Shown: positions 48,854 to 57,302, counted from the first letter of the stretch. The stretch is 64,000 bases of DNA from Cetobacterium sp050033475 (GCF_050033475.1 NZ_CP188319.1:806001-870000); one strand, 5' to 3'. Numbers and translations: made by a program. The notes: generated by a model not told the origin, from the letters alone.

Positions 48854-49426
48854 GTGTTACTAAAACTTTTTAAAACTTTTTTTACTTTAGGTTTTTTTGC
48901 TTTTGGAGGAGGATATTCAATGATTCCTCTTATAGAAAGGGAGATTGTAGAAAAGCATAAAATAATAAGTAAAGAAAAATTTACAGATATAGTATCTATA
49001 TCTGGAGGTCTTCCTGGAGCTATAGGATTAAATATAGCAATTTTCATTGGAAAGGTATCCTGTGGTCTAAAGGGAGCTGTAGTTGGGGCTATAGCCAGTC
49101 TTTTGCCAAGTTTAATAATAATATCTTCTTTAATGATTTTATTTTCAAATGTCAGTGATAATTTATATGTTAAAAAGGCTCTAATAGGTGTCAGTGGAGT
49201 TGTTGTAGCTTTTATTCTTTATGCAACATATAAAATTGCCATGGGAGCGTTTAAAAATAAATGGTATATGCTGATAACATTAGGAACATTTATAATTTCC
49301 ATGGGATTTCCTAAAATTCCTCTACCTTTTTTAATCATAGGAGCTATGATAATTGGAATAGTTATAGAATTAATTGAAAAAATTCTATTAGTATCAAAGA
49401 AGGAGGAAATTAAAAATGTTGTTTAA
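48854..49426 (+). CDS. Chromate transporter family protein, first half-size subunit
   Basis: A 190-residue ChrA domain. The start LLKLFKTFFTLGFFAFGGGYSMIPLIEREIV and an ISGGLPGAIGLNIAIFIG motif are typical, with five to six membrane helices. It is half the size of full ChrA and is paired with a second half directly after it, as in two-gene short-chain ChrA systems. GTG 48854 gives a start parallel to the second subunit and follows GAGGTGA; GTG 48845 is also in frame. The natural substrate may be chromate or another anion. Confidence 0.85.
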   Translation: MLLKLFKTFFTLGFFAFGGGYSMIPLIEREIVEKHKIISKEKFTDIVSISGGLPGAIGLNIAIFIGKVSCGLKGAVVGAIASLLPSLIIISSLMILFSNVSDNLYVKKALIGVSGVVVAFILYATYKIAMGAFKNKWYMLITLGTFIISMGFPKIPLPFLIIGAMIIGIVIELIEKILLVSKKEEIKNVV

Positions 49427-49997
49427 GTTATTTTTTATATTTTTTAAATTGGGATTTTTTTCCTTTGGTGGAGGATATACAATGATTCCTCTAATTGAAC
49501 AAGAGTTACAAAATAATGGAATTCAGATAACAGCAGAAATATTATCCTCTGTTGTGGCCATAGCTGGAATATGTCCAGGACCTGTAGGAGTTAATTTAGC
49601 CATTGGATTTGGATATTCTCTAGCGGGAATATTAGGAGTTTTGTTTGCAGCTTTAGGGGTAACATTACCAAGTCTAATAGTTGTAGTATTAGTTGTAGCT
49701 ATTTTTGATAAGATTTATCATTCTCAAAATTTTAAAGCAGCCTTAGCAGGATTAAAACCGGCAGTGGTTGGGATCACATTATATGCAGCCATAAAATTTG
49801 GAATAAAAAATAATATAATTTTTGTTTCAGGAGAAAATATTGTAAAAAGCAATTGGAATTTTGAATTTTTGAAATATTTTTTTAATGTCCCAAGTATATT
49901 GATAATAGTACTTTCTTATGTTATTTTAAAGAGAACAAAGGTTCATCCAATAGCTTTAGTTTTAGTGGGTGGAGTAGCAGGAACAATAATATTCTAA
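49416..49997 (+). CDS. Chromate transporter family protein, second half-size subunit
   Basis: A 193-residue ChrA domain with FKLGFFSFGGGYTMIPLIEQEL and IAGICPGPVGVNLAIGFGYSLAG, homologous to the subunit before it. The two would form an antiparallel pair in the membrane. AAGGAGGAAAT precedes ATG 49416, and the genes overlap by 11 bases, so they are co-translated. Confidence 0.87.
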   Translation: MLFKLFFIFFKLGFFSFGGGYTMIPLIEQELQNNGIQITAEILSSVVAIAGICPGPVGVNLAIGFGYSLAGILGVLFAALGVTLPSLIVVVLVVAIFDKIYHSQNFKAALAGLKPAVVGITLYAAIKFGIKNNIIFVSGENIVKSNWNFEFLKYFFNVPSILIIVLSYVILKRTKVHPIALVLVGGVAGTIIF

Positions 49998-50014
49998 AAA
50001 AATAAAAAAAACTG

Positions 50015-50043
50015 TTGACAAAGTTTTAAATTTTTGGTACTAT
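50015..50043 (+). promoter_or_regulatory. Promoter of the initiator tRNA gene
   Basis: TTGACA (50015-50020) and TACTAT (50038-50043) are 17 bases apart, 44 bases before the tRNA. Confidence 0.8.
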
Positions 50044-50087
50044 TACTATGTAAGCAAGAGCGAAAGCGAAGGTTTAGAAAAACAAGT

Positions 50088-50163
50088 CGCGGGGTAGAGC
50101 AGCTGGCAGCTCGTCGGGCTCATAACCCGAAGGTCGTTGGTTCGAATCCAGCCCCCGCCACCA
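50088..50163 (+). tRNA. tRNA-fMet (anticodon CAT), initiator
   Basis: A complete cloverleaf with anticodon CAT. Three G-C pairs in the anticodon stem (GGG/CCC) and an unpaired position 1-72 (C opposite C) mark an initiator tRNA. CCA is encoded. The D loop is one base shorter than in the common 77-base form. Confidence 0.93.
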
Positions 50164-50175
50164 AATGAAATTACT

Positions 50176-50203
50176 GACATACGTAAAGTATGTCTTTTTT
50201 TTT
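50176..50203 (+). terminator. Terminator after tRNA-fMet
   Basis: Stem GACATAC (50176-50182) / GTATGTC (50188-50194) is followed by nine T. Confidence 0.92.
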
Positions 50204-50228
50204 ATCAAAAATCCTTTGGAGGTAGAAA

Positions 50229-50588
50229 ATGAAAGTTTTATTTATGGAATATCCAAAATGTTCAACTTGTATAAAGGCTAAGAAGTGGTTACTAGAAAAT
50301 AAAATTGATTTTGAGGACAGAGATATTGTAAAAGAAAATCCAACGGCTGAGGAATTAAAGAAATTTTTAGAGAAAAGTGGTGAACCTTTAAAAAAATTTT
50401 TTAATACCAGTGGAATATTATATAGAGAAATGAATTTAAAAGAAAAAGTAGCTGAAGGAAATCAGGAAGAATTATTAGAAATATTATCGACTAATGGAAT
50501 GTTGGTAAAAAGACCTTTAGTGATAGGAGAAAATGGGGTTTTAATAGGCTTTAAGGAAGAAGCTTGGAAAGAATTTTTTAATAAATAA
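50229..50588 (+). CDS. ArsC/Spx family protein
   Basis: A 119-residue thioredoxin-fold protein with the N-terminal CSTC motif (EYPKCSTCIKAKKWL) and the family region MLVKRPLVIGENGVLIGF near the end. It matches the YusI-like arsenate reductase/Spx group; whether it reduces arsenate or acts as a regulator or thiol enzyme is open. TTTGGAGGT precedes the ATG. It stands between two tRNA units. Confidence 0.85.
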   Translation: MKVLFMEYPKCSTCIKAKKWLLENKIDFEDRDIVKENPTAEELKKFLEKSGEPLKKFFNTSGILYREMNLKEKVAEGNQEELLEILSTNGMLVKRPLVIGENGVLIGFKEEAWKEFFNK

Positions 50589-50596
50589 AAAAAATA

Positions 50597-50625
50597 TTGA
50601 CATAGTTTTGAAAAGATGTTATACT
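50597..50625 (+). promoter_or_regulatory. Promoter of the tRNA-Glu/tRNA-Val unit
   Basis: TTGACA (50597-50602) and TATACT (50620-50625) are 17 bases apart, 22 bases before tRNA-Glu. Confidence 0.88.
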
Positions 50626-50646
50626 AATTGAGCGTTGATGACCAAC

Positions 50647-50721
50647 GCCCCGTTCGTTCAGTGGTAAGGACAATAGATTTTCACTCTATAAACAGGGGTT
50701 CGATTCCCCTACGGGGTACCA
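50647..50721 (+). tRNA. tRNA-Glu (anticodon TTC)
   Basis: A cloverleaf with acceptor GCCCCGT/ACGGGGT, anticodon loop around TTC, T arm GGGGTTCGATTCCCC and an encoded CCA. Confidence 0.95.
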
Positions 50722-50722
50722 T

Positions 50723-50798
50723 GGAAGCATAGCTCAGTTGGGAGAGCACCTGCCTTACAAGCAGGGGGTCACAGGTTCAAGTCCTGTTGTTTCCACCA
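50723..50798 (+). tRNA. tRNA-Val (anticodon TAC)
   Basis: A cloverleaf with acceptor GGAAGCA/TGTTTCC, anticodon stem CTGCC...GGCAG-type pairing around TAC, T arm ACAGGTTCAAGTCCTGT and an encoded CCA. It starts one base after tRNA-Glu, so they share a transcript. Confidence 0.95.
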
Positions 50799-50811
50799 TG
50801 TAGAACATTTC

Positions 50812-50839
50812 AAGCACACAATTGTGTGCTTTTTTTTTT
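50812..50839 (+). terminator. Terminator of the tRNA-Glu/tRNA-Val unit
   Basis: Palindrome AAGCACAC (50812-50819) / GTGTGCTT (50824-50831) is followed by a T run. Confidence 0.92.
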
Positions 50840-50841
50840 AT

Positions 50842-50876
50842 ATAAAAAAAGTTCTCTAAAACATTTTAGAGAACTT
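50842..50876 (-). terminator. Terminator of cstA
   Basis: A 13-bp stem AAGTTCTCTAAAA (50849-50861) / TTTTAGAGAACTT (50864-50876). On the minus strand it is followed by a T run. Confidence 0.88.
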
Positions 50877-50891
50877 CAGAATTTTAATATT

Positions 50892-52139
50892 TTATGCTAC
50901 TTGAGATTTTTTCTTTAAAGATTTTAAGAATAATCCTAGAGAACATAAAGCAACAATCAATCCAACAGGAATACCTACAGACATACCCATTCTTAATCCT
51001 TCCTTAGCTATTATTATATATGAAGTTACAACAACAGTCATAAAAGTTCCAGGAATTGCAGCAATCCAATAATTTTTATTTTCAGTTGCTAAGTATTTAG
51101 CAGCAGCCCAAAGAGCAATAGTAGCTAAAGTTTGGTTAGACCAAGCAAAATATCTCCAGATTATTTGGAAATCTATAAAACATAATCCGATACCAATTAT
51201 AAAAAGAGGAATAGCTATAATAAATCTATTTTTAAAAGGTCCTTGTTTATATTGTAAAGCATCAGCAATGGCCATTCTGGCACTTCTAAATGCTGTATCT
51301 CCACTTGTTATTGGACAAGCAACAATTCCTTCAGCAATCATAGAACCATAGAAAACTCTACGACCCTCTTTTTCATTTTTTAAACATCTAGCCATCATTG
51401 GAGATTGAGTAGCATGGAATCCACTTATGGCCCCGCAGGCTATTGAAATAAATAGATATGGGAATATTGGAGTTTTATCAGGATGTAGATTTTTAAGAAC
51501 AATTTCAGGAACATGGTATCCTTCACCTAATATACCAATTGCAATACCAGCAGCCATAATTAATAGACATCCACCAAATAAAGGATAGATTTTACCAATG
51601 ATTTTATCCACAGGTAAAATTGTAGCAAGCATATAATAAATAATTATAATACCTATAAGAATAAATCTATTAATTCCAGTCATACTATTTAAAATATCTG
51701 CAGGACTCATTATAAATACAACACCTACAAGTAGAAGTAAAATAACAGAGAAAAATCTCATAAATGTTCTAGCACCATTTCCAAGATATTTTCCTACAAT
51801 TTCTGCCACTGTTGCTCCATCATCTCTTAAGGACATCATCCCAATTAAGAAATCATGAACAGCTCCAGCAAAAATACATCCAAAAACAATCCAAAGAAAA
51901 GCTACAGGCCCCCACATTGCCCCTGCAACAGCTCCAAAAATAGGACCAGTTCCAGCTATATTAAGAAATTGAATTAGAAAAGCTTTTTTCCAATCTAATT
52001 CAATATAGTCAACCCCATCACTAAGTCTTTTTGCTGGTGTAATAGCATCAGCTTTAGAACCAAAGATACGGTCAACTATTTTTCCATAAACAAAGTAACC
52101 TACTACTAAAGCTACCATAGATAAAATAAAACTATACAT
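50892..52139 (-). CDS. cstA: Carbon starvation CstA family transporter (short form)
   Basis: A 415-residue membrane protein with CstA signatures: FLIQFLNIAGTGPIFGAVAGAMWG, FAGAVHDFLIGMMSLRDDGATVAE and GFHATQSPMMARC. CstA proteins import peptides or pyruvate. The classical protein is about 700 residues; this shorter form ends after the core helices. A promoter with TTGACT and TACTAT lies upstream on the same strand. Confidence 0.88.
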   Translation of the reverse strand: MYSFILSMVALVVGYFVYGKIVDRIFGSKADAITPAKRLSDGVDYIELDWKKAFLIQFLNIAGTGPIFGAVAGAMWGPVAFLWIVFGCIFAGAVHDFLIGMMSLRDDGATVAEIVGKYLGNGARTFMRFFSVILLLLVGVVFIMSPADILNSMTGINRFILIGIIIIYYMLATILPVDKIIGKIYPLFGGCLLIMAAGIAIGILGEGYHVPEIVLKNLHPDKTPIFPYLFISIACGAISGFHATQSPMMARCLKNEKEGRRVFYGSMIAEGIVACPITSGDTAFRSARMAIADALQYKQGPFKNRFIIAIPLFIIGIGLCFIDFQIIWRYFAWSNQTLATIALWAAAKYLATENKNYWIAAIPGTFMTVVVTSYIIIAKEGLRMGMSVGIPVGLIVALCSLGLFLKSLKKKSQVA

Positions 52140-52183
52140 AAAGTATCCTCCCGTATAAATTAAAATTTGATTAATGCATTATA

Positions 52184-52212
52184 ATAGTATACCTGGTTCG
52201 TAAAAAAGTCAA
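52184..52212 (-). promoter_or_regulatory. Promoter of cstA
   Basis: On the minus strand TTGACT (52212-52207) and TACTAT (52189-52184) are 17 bases apart. Confidence 0.65.
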
Positions 52213-52266
52213 CAAAGTTTAAATAATAACATGTATATTTTTTTAAAATCATTTAATAAGAAGATA

Positions 52267-52295
52267 TTGTAAATATGTTATAAAAATAATATAAT
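52267..52295 (+). promoter_or_regulatory. Promoter of the mscS-type gene
   Basis: TTGTAA (52267-52272) and TATAAT (52290-52295) are 17 bases apart. Confidence 0.75.
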
Positions 52296-52334
52296 ACTAA
52301 AATAGAAATGATTAAAGGGAGGAGAAAAAAAACT

Positions 52335-53153
52335 ATGATGGAATTTTTAGCATCGGCTAAAGAAAGTTTTATGACTGCTTTACCAGGATTAGCTATAAGA
52401 CTAGTAGTCTTAATTATTATTTTTTCATGTGCAAAGCCAGTATTGAATGGAATTTTAAGAGTGACAAGGGTGGCCTTAAGAAAGAATAAGGTAGAACCTT
52501 TATTGGAGACATTTACAATCTCTCTAGTAAAAACTTTATATTATATAGCGGCTTTATTTATTGTGGTTAGTACAATAGGTATTCAAGCTACATCTTTAGT
52601 TACAGTTCTAGGTACTGCAGGTATCGCCGTAGGTTTGGCTTTACAGGGAAGTTTATCAAACTTAGCTGGAGGTATTTTAATATTAATGTTTAAGCAATTC
52701 TCAAAGGGAGATTATATCTCTAATAATGGTGGAATAGAAGGAACAGTAGATGAAATTCATATACTATATACTACTTTAAATACACCTGATAATAAAAGAA
52801 TTGTAATACCAAATGGACAATTGGCAAATAATGCAATTATTAACTTTTCTAAAAATCCAGAGAGAAGAGTTGATTTAATGTTCTCTGTATCCTATGATAC
52901 TCCAATGGAAAAAGTAGAAAAAATATTAAAAGATATAATGGATAAAAATCCTAAAATTTTACATGATCATAATAATATGATAAAAATGTTTAAACATAAT
53001 GCTAGTTCAATAGATTATATTTTCAGAGCTTGGGTAAAAAAGGAAGACTATTGGGATGTTTACTTTGAATGTATGTCAGAAGTAAAAAGAATATTTGATG
53101 AAAATCATATTGAAATTCCATATCAAAAAATCGATATTTATACTAAAAAATAA
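52335..53153 (+). CDS. mscS: Small-conductance mechanosensitive channel (MscS family)
   Basis: A 272-residue channel. Three N-terminal membrane helices come first, the third (VTVLGTAGIAVGLALQGSLSNLAGGILILMFKQF) lining the pore with the usual Gly/Ala packing. The MscS beta domain (GDYISNNGGIEGTVDEIHILYTTLNTPDNKRIVIPN) and a C-terminal alpha-beta domain follow. It releases solutes on osmotic downshock. AGGGAGGAG lies ten bases before ATG 52335; an in-frame ATG at 52308 precedes that site and is rejected. Confidence 0.93.
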   Translation: MMEFLASAKESFMTALPGLAIRLVVLIIIFSCAKPVLNGILRVTRVALRKNKVEPLLETFTISLVKTLYYIAALFIVVSTIGIQATSLVTVLGTAGIAVGLALQGSLSNLAGGILILMFKQFSKGDYISNNGGIEGTVDEIHILYTTLNTPDNKRIVIPNGQLANNAIINFSKNPERRVDLMFSVSYDTPMEKVEKILKDIMDKNPKILHDHNNMIKMFKHNASSIDYIFRAWVKKEDYWDVYFECMSEVKRIFDENHIEIPYQKIDIYTKK

Positions 53154-53171
53154 AAAAATGTGTATAAAATG

Positions 53172-53200
53172 ATGACAATAAAATAGAGTTGTGCTATAAT
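53172..53200 (+). promoter_or_regulatory. Promoter upstream of guaB
   Basis: ATGACA (53172-53177) and TATAAT (53195-53200) are 17 bases apart. The predicted start lies immediately before a terminator-like hairpin. Confidence 0.75.
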
Positions 53201-53214
53201 AGCAAAAATAAATA

Positions 53215-53247
53215 AAAAACCCACGTCTAAAAGCGTGGGTTTTGTTC
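53215..53247 (+). terminator. Hairpin in the guaB leader, terminator or attenuator
   Basis: Stem AAAACCCACG/CGTGGGTTTT (53216-53225, 53234-53243) has an 8-base loop; the T tract overlaps the stem end and is interrupted by G. It lies downstream of the guaB promoter, so it may be the mscS terminator read by both transcripts or a control point. Confidence 0.65.
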
Positions 53248-53287
53248 AAATTACAGTATTTTATTAAGAAGGAGAAGGATAGGAAAA

Positions 53288-54745
53288 ATGATGAATGGTA
53301 AAATAGTAAAAGAAGCAATAACATTTGATGATGTTTTATTAGTACCAGCTAAGTCAGAGGTATTACCACATGAAGTTAGTTTAAAAGCCAATCTAACAAA
53401 GGATATTGTGTTAAACGTGCCTATTCTAAGTGCGGCAATGGATACTGTTACAGAGGGAGATCTAGCTATTGCTATAGCAAGACAAGGTGGAATTGGTTTT
53501 ATACATAAAAATATGAGTATTGAGGATCAAGCTGCAGAGGTAGATAGAGTAAAAAGAAATGAAAGTGGAATGATAAAAAATCCAGTTACTTTAACAAAGG
53601 ATTCTACAGTTGGTCAAGCTGAGGAGATAATGAGAAGATATAAAATATCAGGTCTTCCAGTAATTGAAAAGGATGGAACATTAGTTGGAATATTAACTAA
53701 TAGAGATTTAAAATATCGTAGTGATATGGATGAATTAGTTAGAGATGTTATGACAAAGGAGAAATTAATAACAGCTCCTGTTGGAACAACATTAGATGAA
53801 GCTAAGGATATCCTAATGCATAATAGAATTGAAAAATTACCAATAGTTGATAATCATGGTCATTTAAAGGGACTAATAACAATTAAAGATATTGATAATA
53901 TGGTAGAATATCCAAATGCTTGTAAAGATGAGCACGGAAGACTTAGAGTTGGAGGAGCTGTTGGAGTAGGAGCAGATACATTAGATAGAGTAGAAGCTTT
54001 AGTTAAAGCAGGAGTAGATATAATAACTGTAGACTCGGCTCATGGACACTCAGCAGGGGTATTAAGAACAATAAAAGAAATTAGAAATAAATATCCAAAT
54101 TTAAATATAATAGGTGGAAATATAGTAACAGCAGAGGCTGCATTGGATTTAATAGATGCAGGAGTAAATGCTGTAAAAGTAGGAGTAGGTCCTGGATCTA
54201 TTTGTACAACAAGAGTTGTAGCAGGAGTAGGAGTTCCTCAATTAACAGCAGTAAATGATGTATATGAAGTTTGTAAGGAAAAAGGAATAGGAGTAATTGC
54301 AGACGGAGGAATAAAATTATCTGGTGATGTGGTAAAAGCCCTTGCAGCAGGAGCAGATTGTGTAATGTTAGGTGGACTTTTAGCAGGAACAACAGAAGCT
54401 CCAGGAGAAGAAGTTATATACGAAGGTAGAAAATATAAAGTATATGTTGGAATGGGTTCTATGGCAGCAATGAAAAGAGGATCTAAGGATAGATATTTCC
54501 AAAATGATGCTAAGAAATTAGTTCCAGAAGGAATTGAAGGAAGAGTTGCCTTTAAGGGAGATTTAAAGGATGTAATATTCCAATTATGCGGTGGAGTTAG
54601 GGCAGGAATGGGATATTGCGGAACAGGAACAATAAATGAATTAAAAGAGAAAGCTAAATTTGTTAAGATTACAGGAGCTGGATTAAAAGAAAGTCATCCT
54701 CATGATATAACTATAACAAAAGAAGCTCCAAATTATTCTAAGTAA
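53288..54745 (+). CDS. guaB: Inosine-5'-monophosphate dehydrogenase
   Basis: A 485-residue TIM-barrel enzyme with two inserted CBS domains (about residues 90-205). The catalytic loop is GPGSICTTRVVAGVGVPQL with the active Cys, and the flap is around GMGSMAAMKRGSKDRYFQ. It oxidises IMP to XMP, the first committed step to GMP. AAGGAGAAGGATAGG precedes two adjacent ATG codons. Confidence 0.97.
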   Translation: MMNGKIVKEAITFDDVLLVPAKSEVLPHEVSLKANLTKDIVLNVPILSAAMDTVTEGDLAIAIARQGGIGFIHKNMSIEDQAAEVDRVKRNESGMIKNPVTLTKDSTVGQAEEIMRRYKISGLPVIEKDGTLVGILTNRDLKYRSDMDELVRDVMTKEKLITAPVGTTLDEAKDILMHNRIEKLPIVDNHGHLKGLITIKDIDNMVEYPNACKDEHGRLRVGGAVGVGADTLDRVEALVKAGVDIITVDSAHGHSAGVLRTIKEIRNKYPNLNIIGGNIVTAEAALDLIDAGVNAVKVGVGPGSICTTRVVAGVGVPQLTAVNDVYEVCKEKGIGVIADGGIKLSGDVVKALAAGADCVMLGGLLAGTTEAPGEEVIYEGRKYKVYVGMGSMAAMKRGSKDRYFQNDAKKLVPEGIEGRVAFKGDLKDVIFQLCGGVRAGMGYCGTGTINELKEKAKFVKITGAGLKESHPHDITITKEAPNYSK

Positions 54746-54753
54746 TAATAATT

Positions 54754-54780
54754 GCCAGTCAATTGACTGGCTTTTTATTT
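54754..54780 (+). terminator. Terminator after guaB
   Basis: Perfect palindrome GCCAGTCAATTGACTGGC (54754-54771) is followed by TTTTTATTTT. Confidence 0.93.
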
Positions 54781-54842
54781 TCATGTTATAATCCTTCATA
54801 GAAAGCAAAAAAATAAAAGAAAAGTTATATAAAGGAGAAACT

Positions 54843-55724
54843 GTGGATAAGAAAAAAATTTTATTGATTGGTTTAGCTCTTTTGTTGGGAAGCTGTGGAA
54901 ATTTACAGTTAACTGAATATTCTAATAAAAACTCTACAAAACAGGAACAACAATTGGATAATCAATTTGTAGATGCGGTTATAGATGTGATGAATGAGAA
55001 AGATTATAATCCTATAAAGAAAAATTTTGTACCTGAAGAAGTAAAACATCAAGAACAGAATGAGGACTTTAGTAATGAAGGAATTGATGTAAGTGATTCT
55101 ATAGGACAAGAAAAAAATGTTCAGCCAGAAAAAATAGTTTCATCTAGACAATCAGATGATGAGAGTATTTTTGCTGAAAAGGTATTAAAAAATTCCAGTG
55201 AACAGGATATTATAAATAAAGTTGAAGGAAAAGATAAATTAGTTTATCTAAAAGATAATCTTCAACAACCATTTACAGGAACTTTTGTTTCCTTCATAGG
55301 ATTACATAGAGTATATAGTGAAGAATATATAGATGGAAAATTAAATGGAAATAAAATTTGGTATGGGGATAATGATGAAGTTGGATTGATAGAACCATAT
55401 AAAGATAATAAAGTGGACGGAGTTCAAAAAACTTATCATTTAAAAACTGGAAAAATAAGATCTGAAATAAGTTATAAGGCCGGAAAAGTAGATGGAAATA
55501 TAATTTGGTATAATGAAAATGGCCAAGTTATGGATGAACAAAAAATAATAAATGGAACAGGAACTTGGGTAAGTTATTGGTCTAATGGACAGTTAAGAGA
55601 AAAAGGTAATTATAAAAACTTTAAAAGAGATGGTAAGTGGATTAGATATACAAAAAATGGTATATTGGAGAAGGAACAAATCTATAAAAATGGGAGGTTA
55701 GTTACCAGAGAATGGCTGGAATAA
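54843..55724 (+). CDS. MORN-repeat (YwqK-type) lipoprotein
   Basis: A 293-residue protein that starts with GTG behind AAAGGAG. A lipoprotein signal with lipobox LGSC (Cys19) is followed by a low-complexity acidic region to about residue 125. C-terminal YwqK/MORN-type repeats carry G-x-x-x-W-Y or Y-x-x-G-x-x patterns (GNKIWYGDN, GNIIWYNENGQ, GTWVSYWSNGQ, GKWIRYTKNG). It is an envelope lipoprotein of unknown role. Such repeats are often annotated as an antitoxin family, but no toxin is adjacent here. A terminator follows. Confidence 0.8.
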   Translation: MDKKKILLIGLALLLGSCGNLQLTEYSNKNSTKQEQQLDNQFVDAVIDVMNEKDYNPIKKNFVPEEVKHQEQNEDFSNEGIDVSDSIGQEKNVQPEKIVSSRQSDDESIFAEKVLKNSSEQDIINKVEGKDKLVYLKDNLQQPFTGTFVSFIGLHRVYSEEYIDGKLNGNKIWYGDNDEVGLIEPYKDNKVDGVQKTYHLKTGKIRSEISYKAGKVDGNIIWYNENGQVMDEQKIINGTGTWVSYWSNGQLREKGNYKNFKRDGKWIRYTKNGILEKEQIYKNGRLVTREWLE

Positions 55725-55734
55725 CCTATAAGAT

Positions 55735-55768
55735 AGAGGGTTAAAAAAAACCCTCTTATTTTTTTTAT
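55735..55768 (+). terminator. Terminator after the MORN lipoprotein gene
   Basis: Stem AGAGGGTT (55735-55742) / AACCCTCT (55749-55756) is followed by TATTTTTTTT. Confidence 0.9.
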
Positions 55769-55772
55769 CAAT

Positions 55773-55801
55773 TTGAGTTAGGGTGAAAATTATGTTATAA
55801 T
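55773..55801 (+). promoter_or_regulatory. Promoter of tdk
   Basis: TTGAGT (55773-55778) and TATAAT (55796-55801) are 17 bases apart. Confidence 0.82.
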
Positions 55802-55844
55802 AGAAACCATTGATAAACTTTAAAAAGTGGAAGGAGTACCGTTC

Positions 55845-56447
55845 ATGCATTTATTACTAAACGAAGGTATGGGTTGGATAGAAGTAGTAACAGGAAGTAT
55901 GTTTTCTGGGAAAAGTGAAGAGTTAATAAGAAGATTAAGAAGGGCAAAATATGCTAACCAAGAAGTTGTGGTATTTAAGCATTCTAGCGATAAAAGATAC
56001 GATGATACAAAGGTAGCATCTCATAGTCAAGTTTTTATAGAAGCTGTGCCAGTTGCAACTGTTAAGGAAATGGAAGAGGAATTTTTCAAAAATTATAAGG
56101 ATGCAAAAGTAATTGGAATAGATGAAGTTCAGTTCTTTGGAGAAACTGTTGTAGAGTTTTGTGAAAAATTAGCAGACCTAGGAAAAAGAGTAATAGTAGC
56201 AGGATTAGATCAAGATTTTAAAGGAGATCCCTTTAAACCAATGGATACTTTAATGGCTAAAGCTGAGTATGTTGATAAATTTAATGCCATATGTGCAGTT
56301 TGTGGAAATCCTGCATCAAGAACTCAAAGATTAGTAAATGGAGAACCTGCATTTTCCGATGATCCAATAGTTCTTGTGGGAGCAAGTGAAGCTTATGAAG
56401 CAAGATGTAGAAAGTGTCATATTGTAAAGTATAGGGATAAAAAATAA
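55845..56447 (+). CDS. tdk: Thymidine kinase (type II)
   Basis: A 200-residue enzyme. The P-loop GSMFSGKSEELIRRL is near the N-terminus, the Walker B region VIGIDEVQFF follows, and the zinc-binding lasso has CAVCG and CRKC cysteines. It phosphorylates thymidine for salvage. ATG 55845 is eight bases after AAGGAG; an in-frame ATG at 55827 lies before that site. The next gene starts one base after the stop. Confidence 0.95.
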   Translation: MHLLLNEGMGWIEVVTGSMFSGKSEELIRRLRRAKYANQEVVVFKHSSDKRYDDTKVASHSQVFIEAVPVATVKEMEEEFFKNYKDAKVIGIDEVQFFGETVVEFCEKLADLGKRVIVAGLDQDFKGDPFKPMDTLMAKAEYVDKFNAICAVCGNPASRTQRLVNGEPAFSDDPIVLVGASEAYEARCRKCHIVKYRDKK

Positions 56448-56448
56448 T

Positions 56449-57300
56449 ATGGACTTAAGAATTTTAGAGAAAAGCACAAAATGGGGATATATGTTTTATA
56501 TATCCTATAGAGGAGAGAAATTTCATTCCTTTGATGAAATGGCAGGAAAAGAAACTGTAAAGGGTGAATTTAAAAAAGTAATGAATCAGATAGGATTTAC
56601 TTGGGCTAAGGGAATACAACAAGGTGGAAGAACGGATGCTAAGGTAAGTGCAGAAGAAAATATATTATATGTAAGTAGTAATTATATAGGTGATTTTTCA
56701 GAAATCATAAGAGAGTTCAATGAAAAAATGATGGGGAAAATTTTTATAAAAAAAGTAGAAAAAACTTTGCCTAATTTAATTTTTCCTGACATGATAAAAG
56801 AAAGACAATATCTTTATTCATATAAAAAGAAAAAAATTACTAGATCATTGGAAGAGATTGAAAAATTAACAGAGGAATTAAGTGGAACTTATGATGTAAG
56901 TAGATTTACTGATAAAAAAGGATTAGAATTGAAGGAACATATAAGAACTGTAAAAATTACCTTTGAAGATGGAGAACTTAGATTTCTAGGAGATTCTTTT
57001 ATGCCTAAACAGGTTAGAATTACATCGGCATATATATTAACAGATAAAATGGAACCTTTACCTGGGAAATATTTAACCTTGGAAAAAGTAATACTAAAGA
57101 AAGATCTTTTAGATAATATAATAATAGAAGATAAAAATATAAAAGAAGAGAATATTGTAAAAATAGAGAAAAATACTTCAGAAACTCTTTATATCTTTTA
57201 TGTTGAAAAGGATAAAAAAGGTGAAGTAATAGGTAAAAATGGTAAAAATATAAAACTTCTAAGAAAAAAATATGGAAACATATTAATAAAGGAGATTTAA
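56449..57300 (+). CDS. TruA-like pseudouridine synthase fused to a C-terminal KH-type motif
   Basis: A 283-residue protein. The TruA active-site motif reads GRTDAKVSA with Asp63 (canonical GRTDAGVHA), and a conserved Tyr region RQYLYSYKKK follows. Residues 258-283 carry an IGKNGKNI segment with the GxxG loop of KH RNA-binding domains. TruA proteins isomerise uridines 38-40 in tRNA; the altered motif and the added RNA-binding end suggest a different or broader RNA target. No clear ribosome binding site precedes the ATG, so translation is probably coupled to tdk, one base upstream. Confidence 0.68.
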   Translation: MDLRILEKSTKWGYMFYISYRGEKFHSFDEMAGKETVKGEFKKVMNQIGFTWAKGIQQGGRTDAKVSAEENILYVSSNYIGDFSEIIREFNEKMMGKIFIKKVEKTLPNLIFPDMIKERQYLYSYKKKKITRSLEEIEKLTEELSGTYDVSRFTDKKGLELKEHIRTVKITFEDGELRFLGDSFMPKQVRITSAYILTDKMEPLPGKYLTLEKVILKKDLLDNIIIEDKNIKEENIVKIEKNTSETLYIFYVEKDKKGEVIGKNGKNIKLLRKKYGNILIKEI

Positions 57301-57302
57301 TT

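Noticed and set aside
54198..54392. Leucine/isoleucine-rich minus-strand frame inside guaB
   Set aside because: Low-complexity composition comes from the reverse complement of A/G-rich codons; guaB is certain here.
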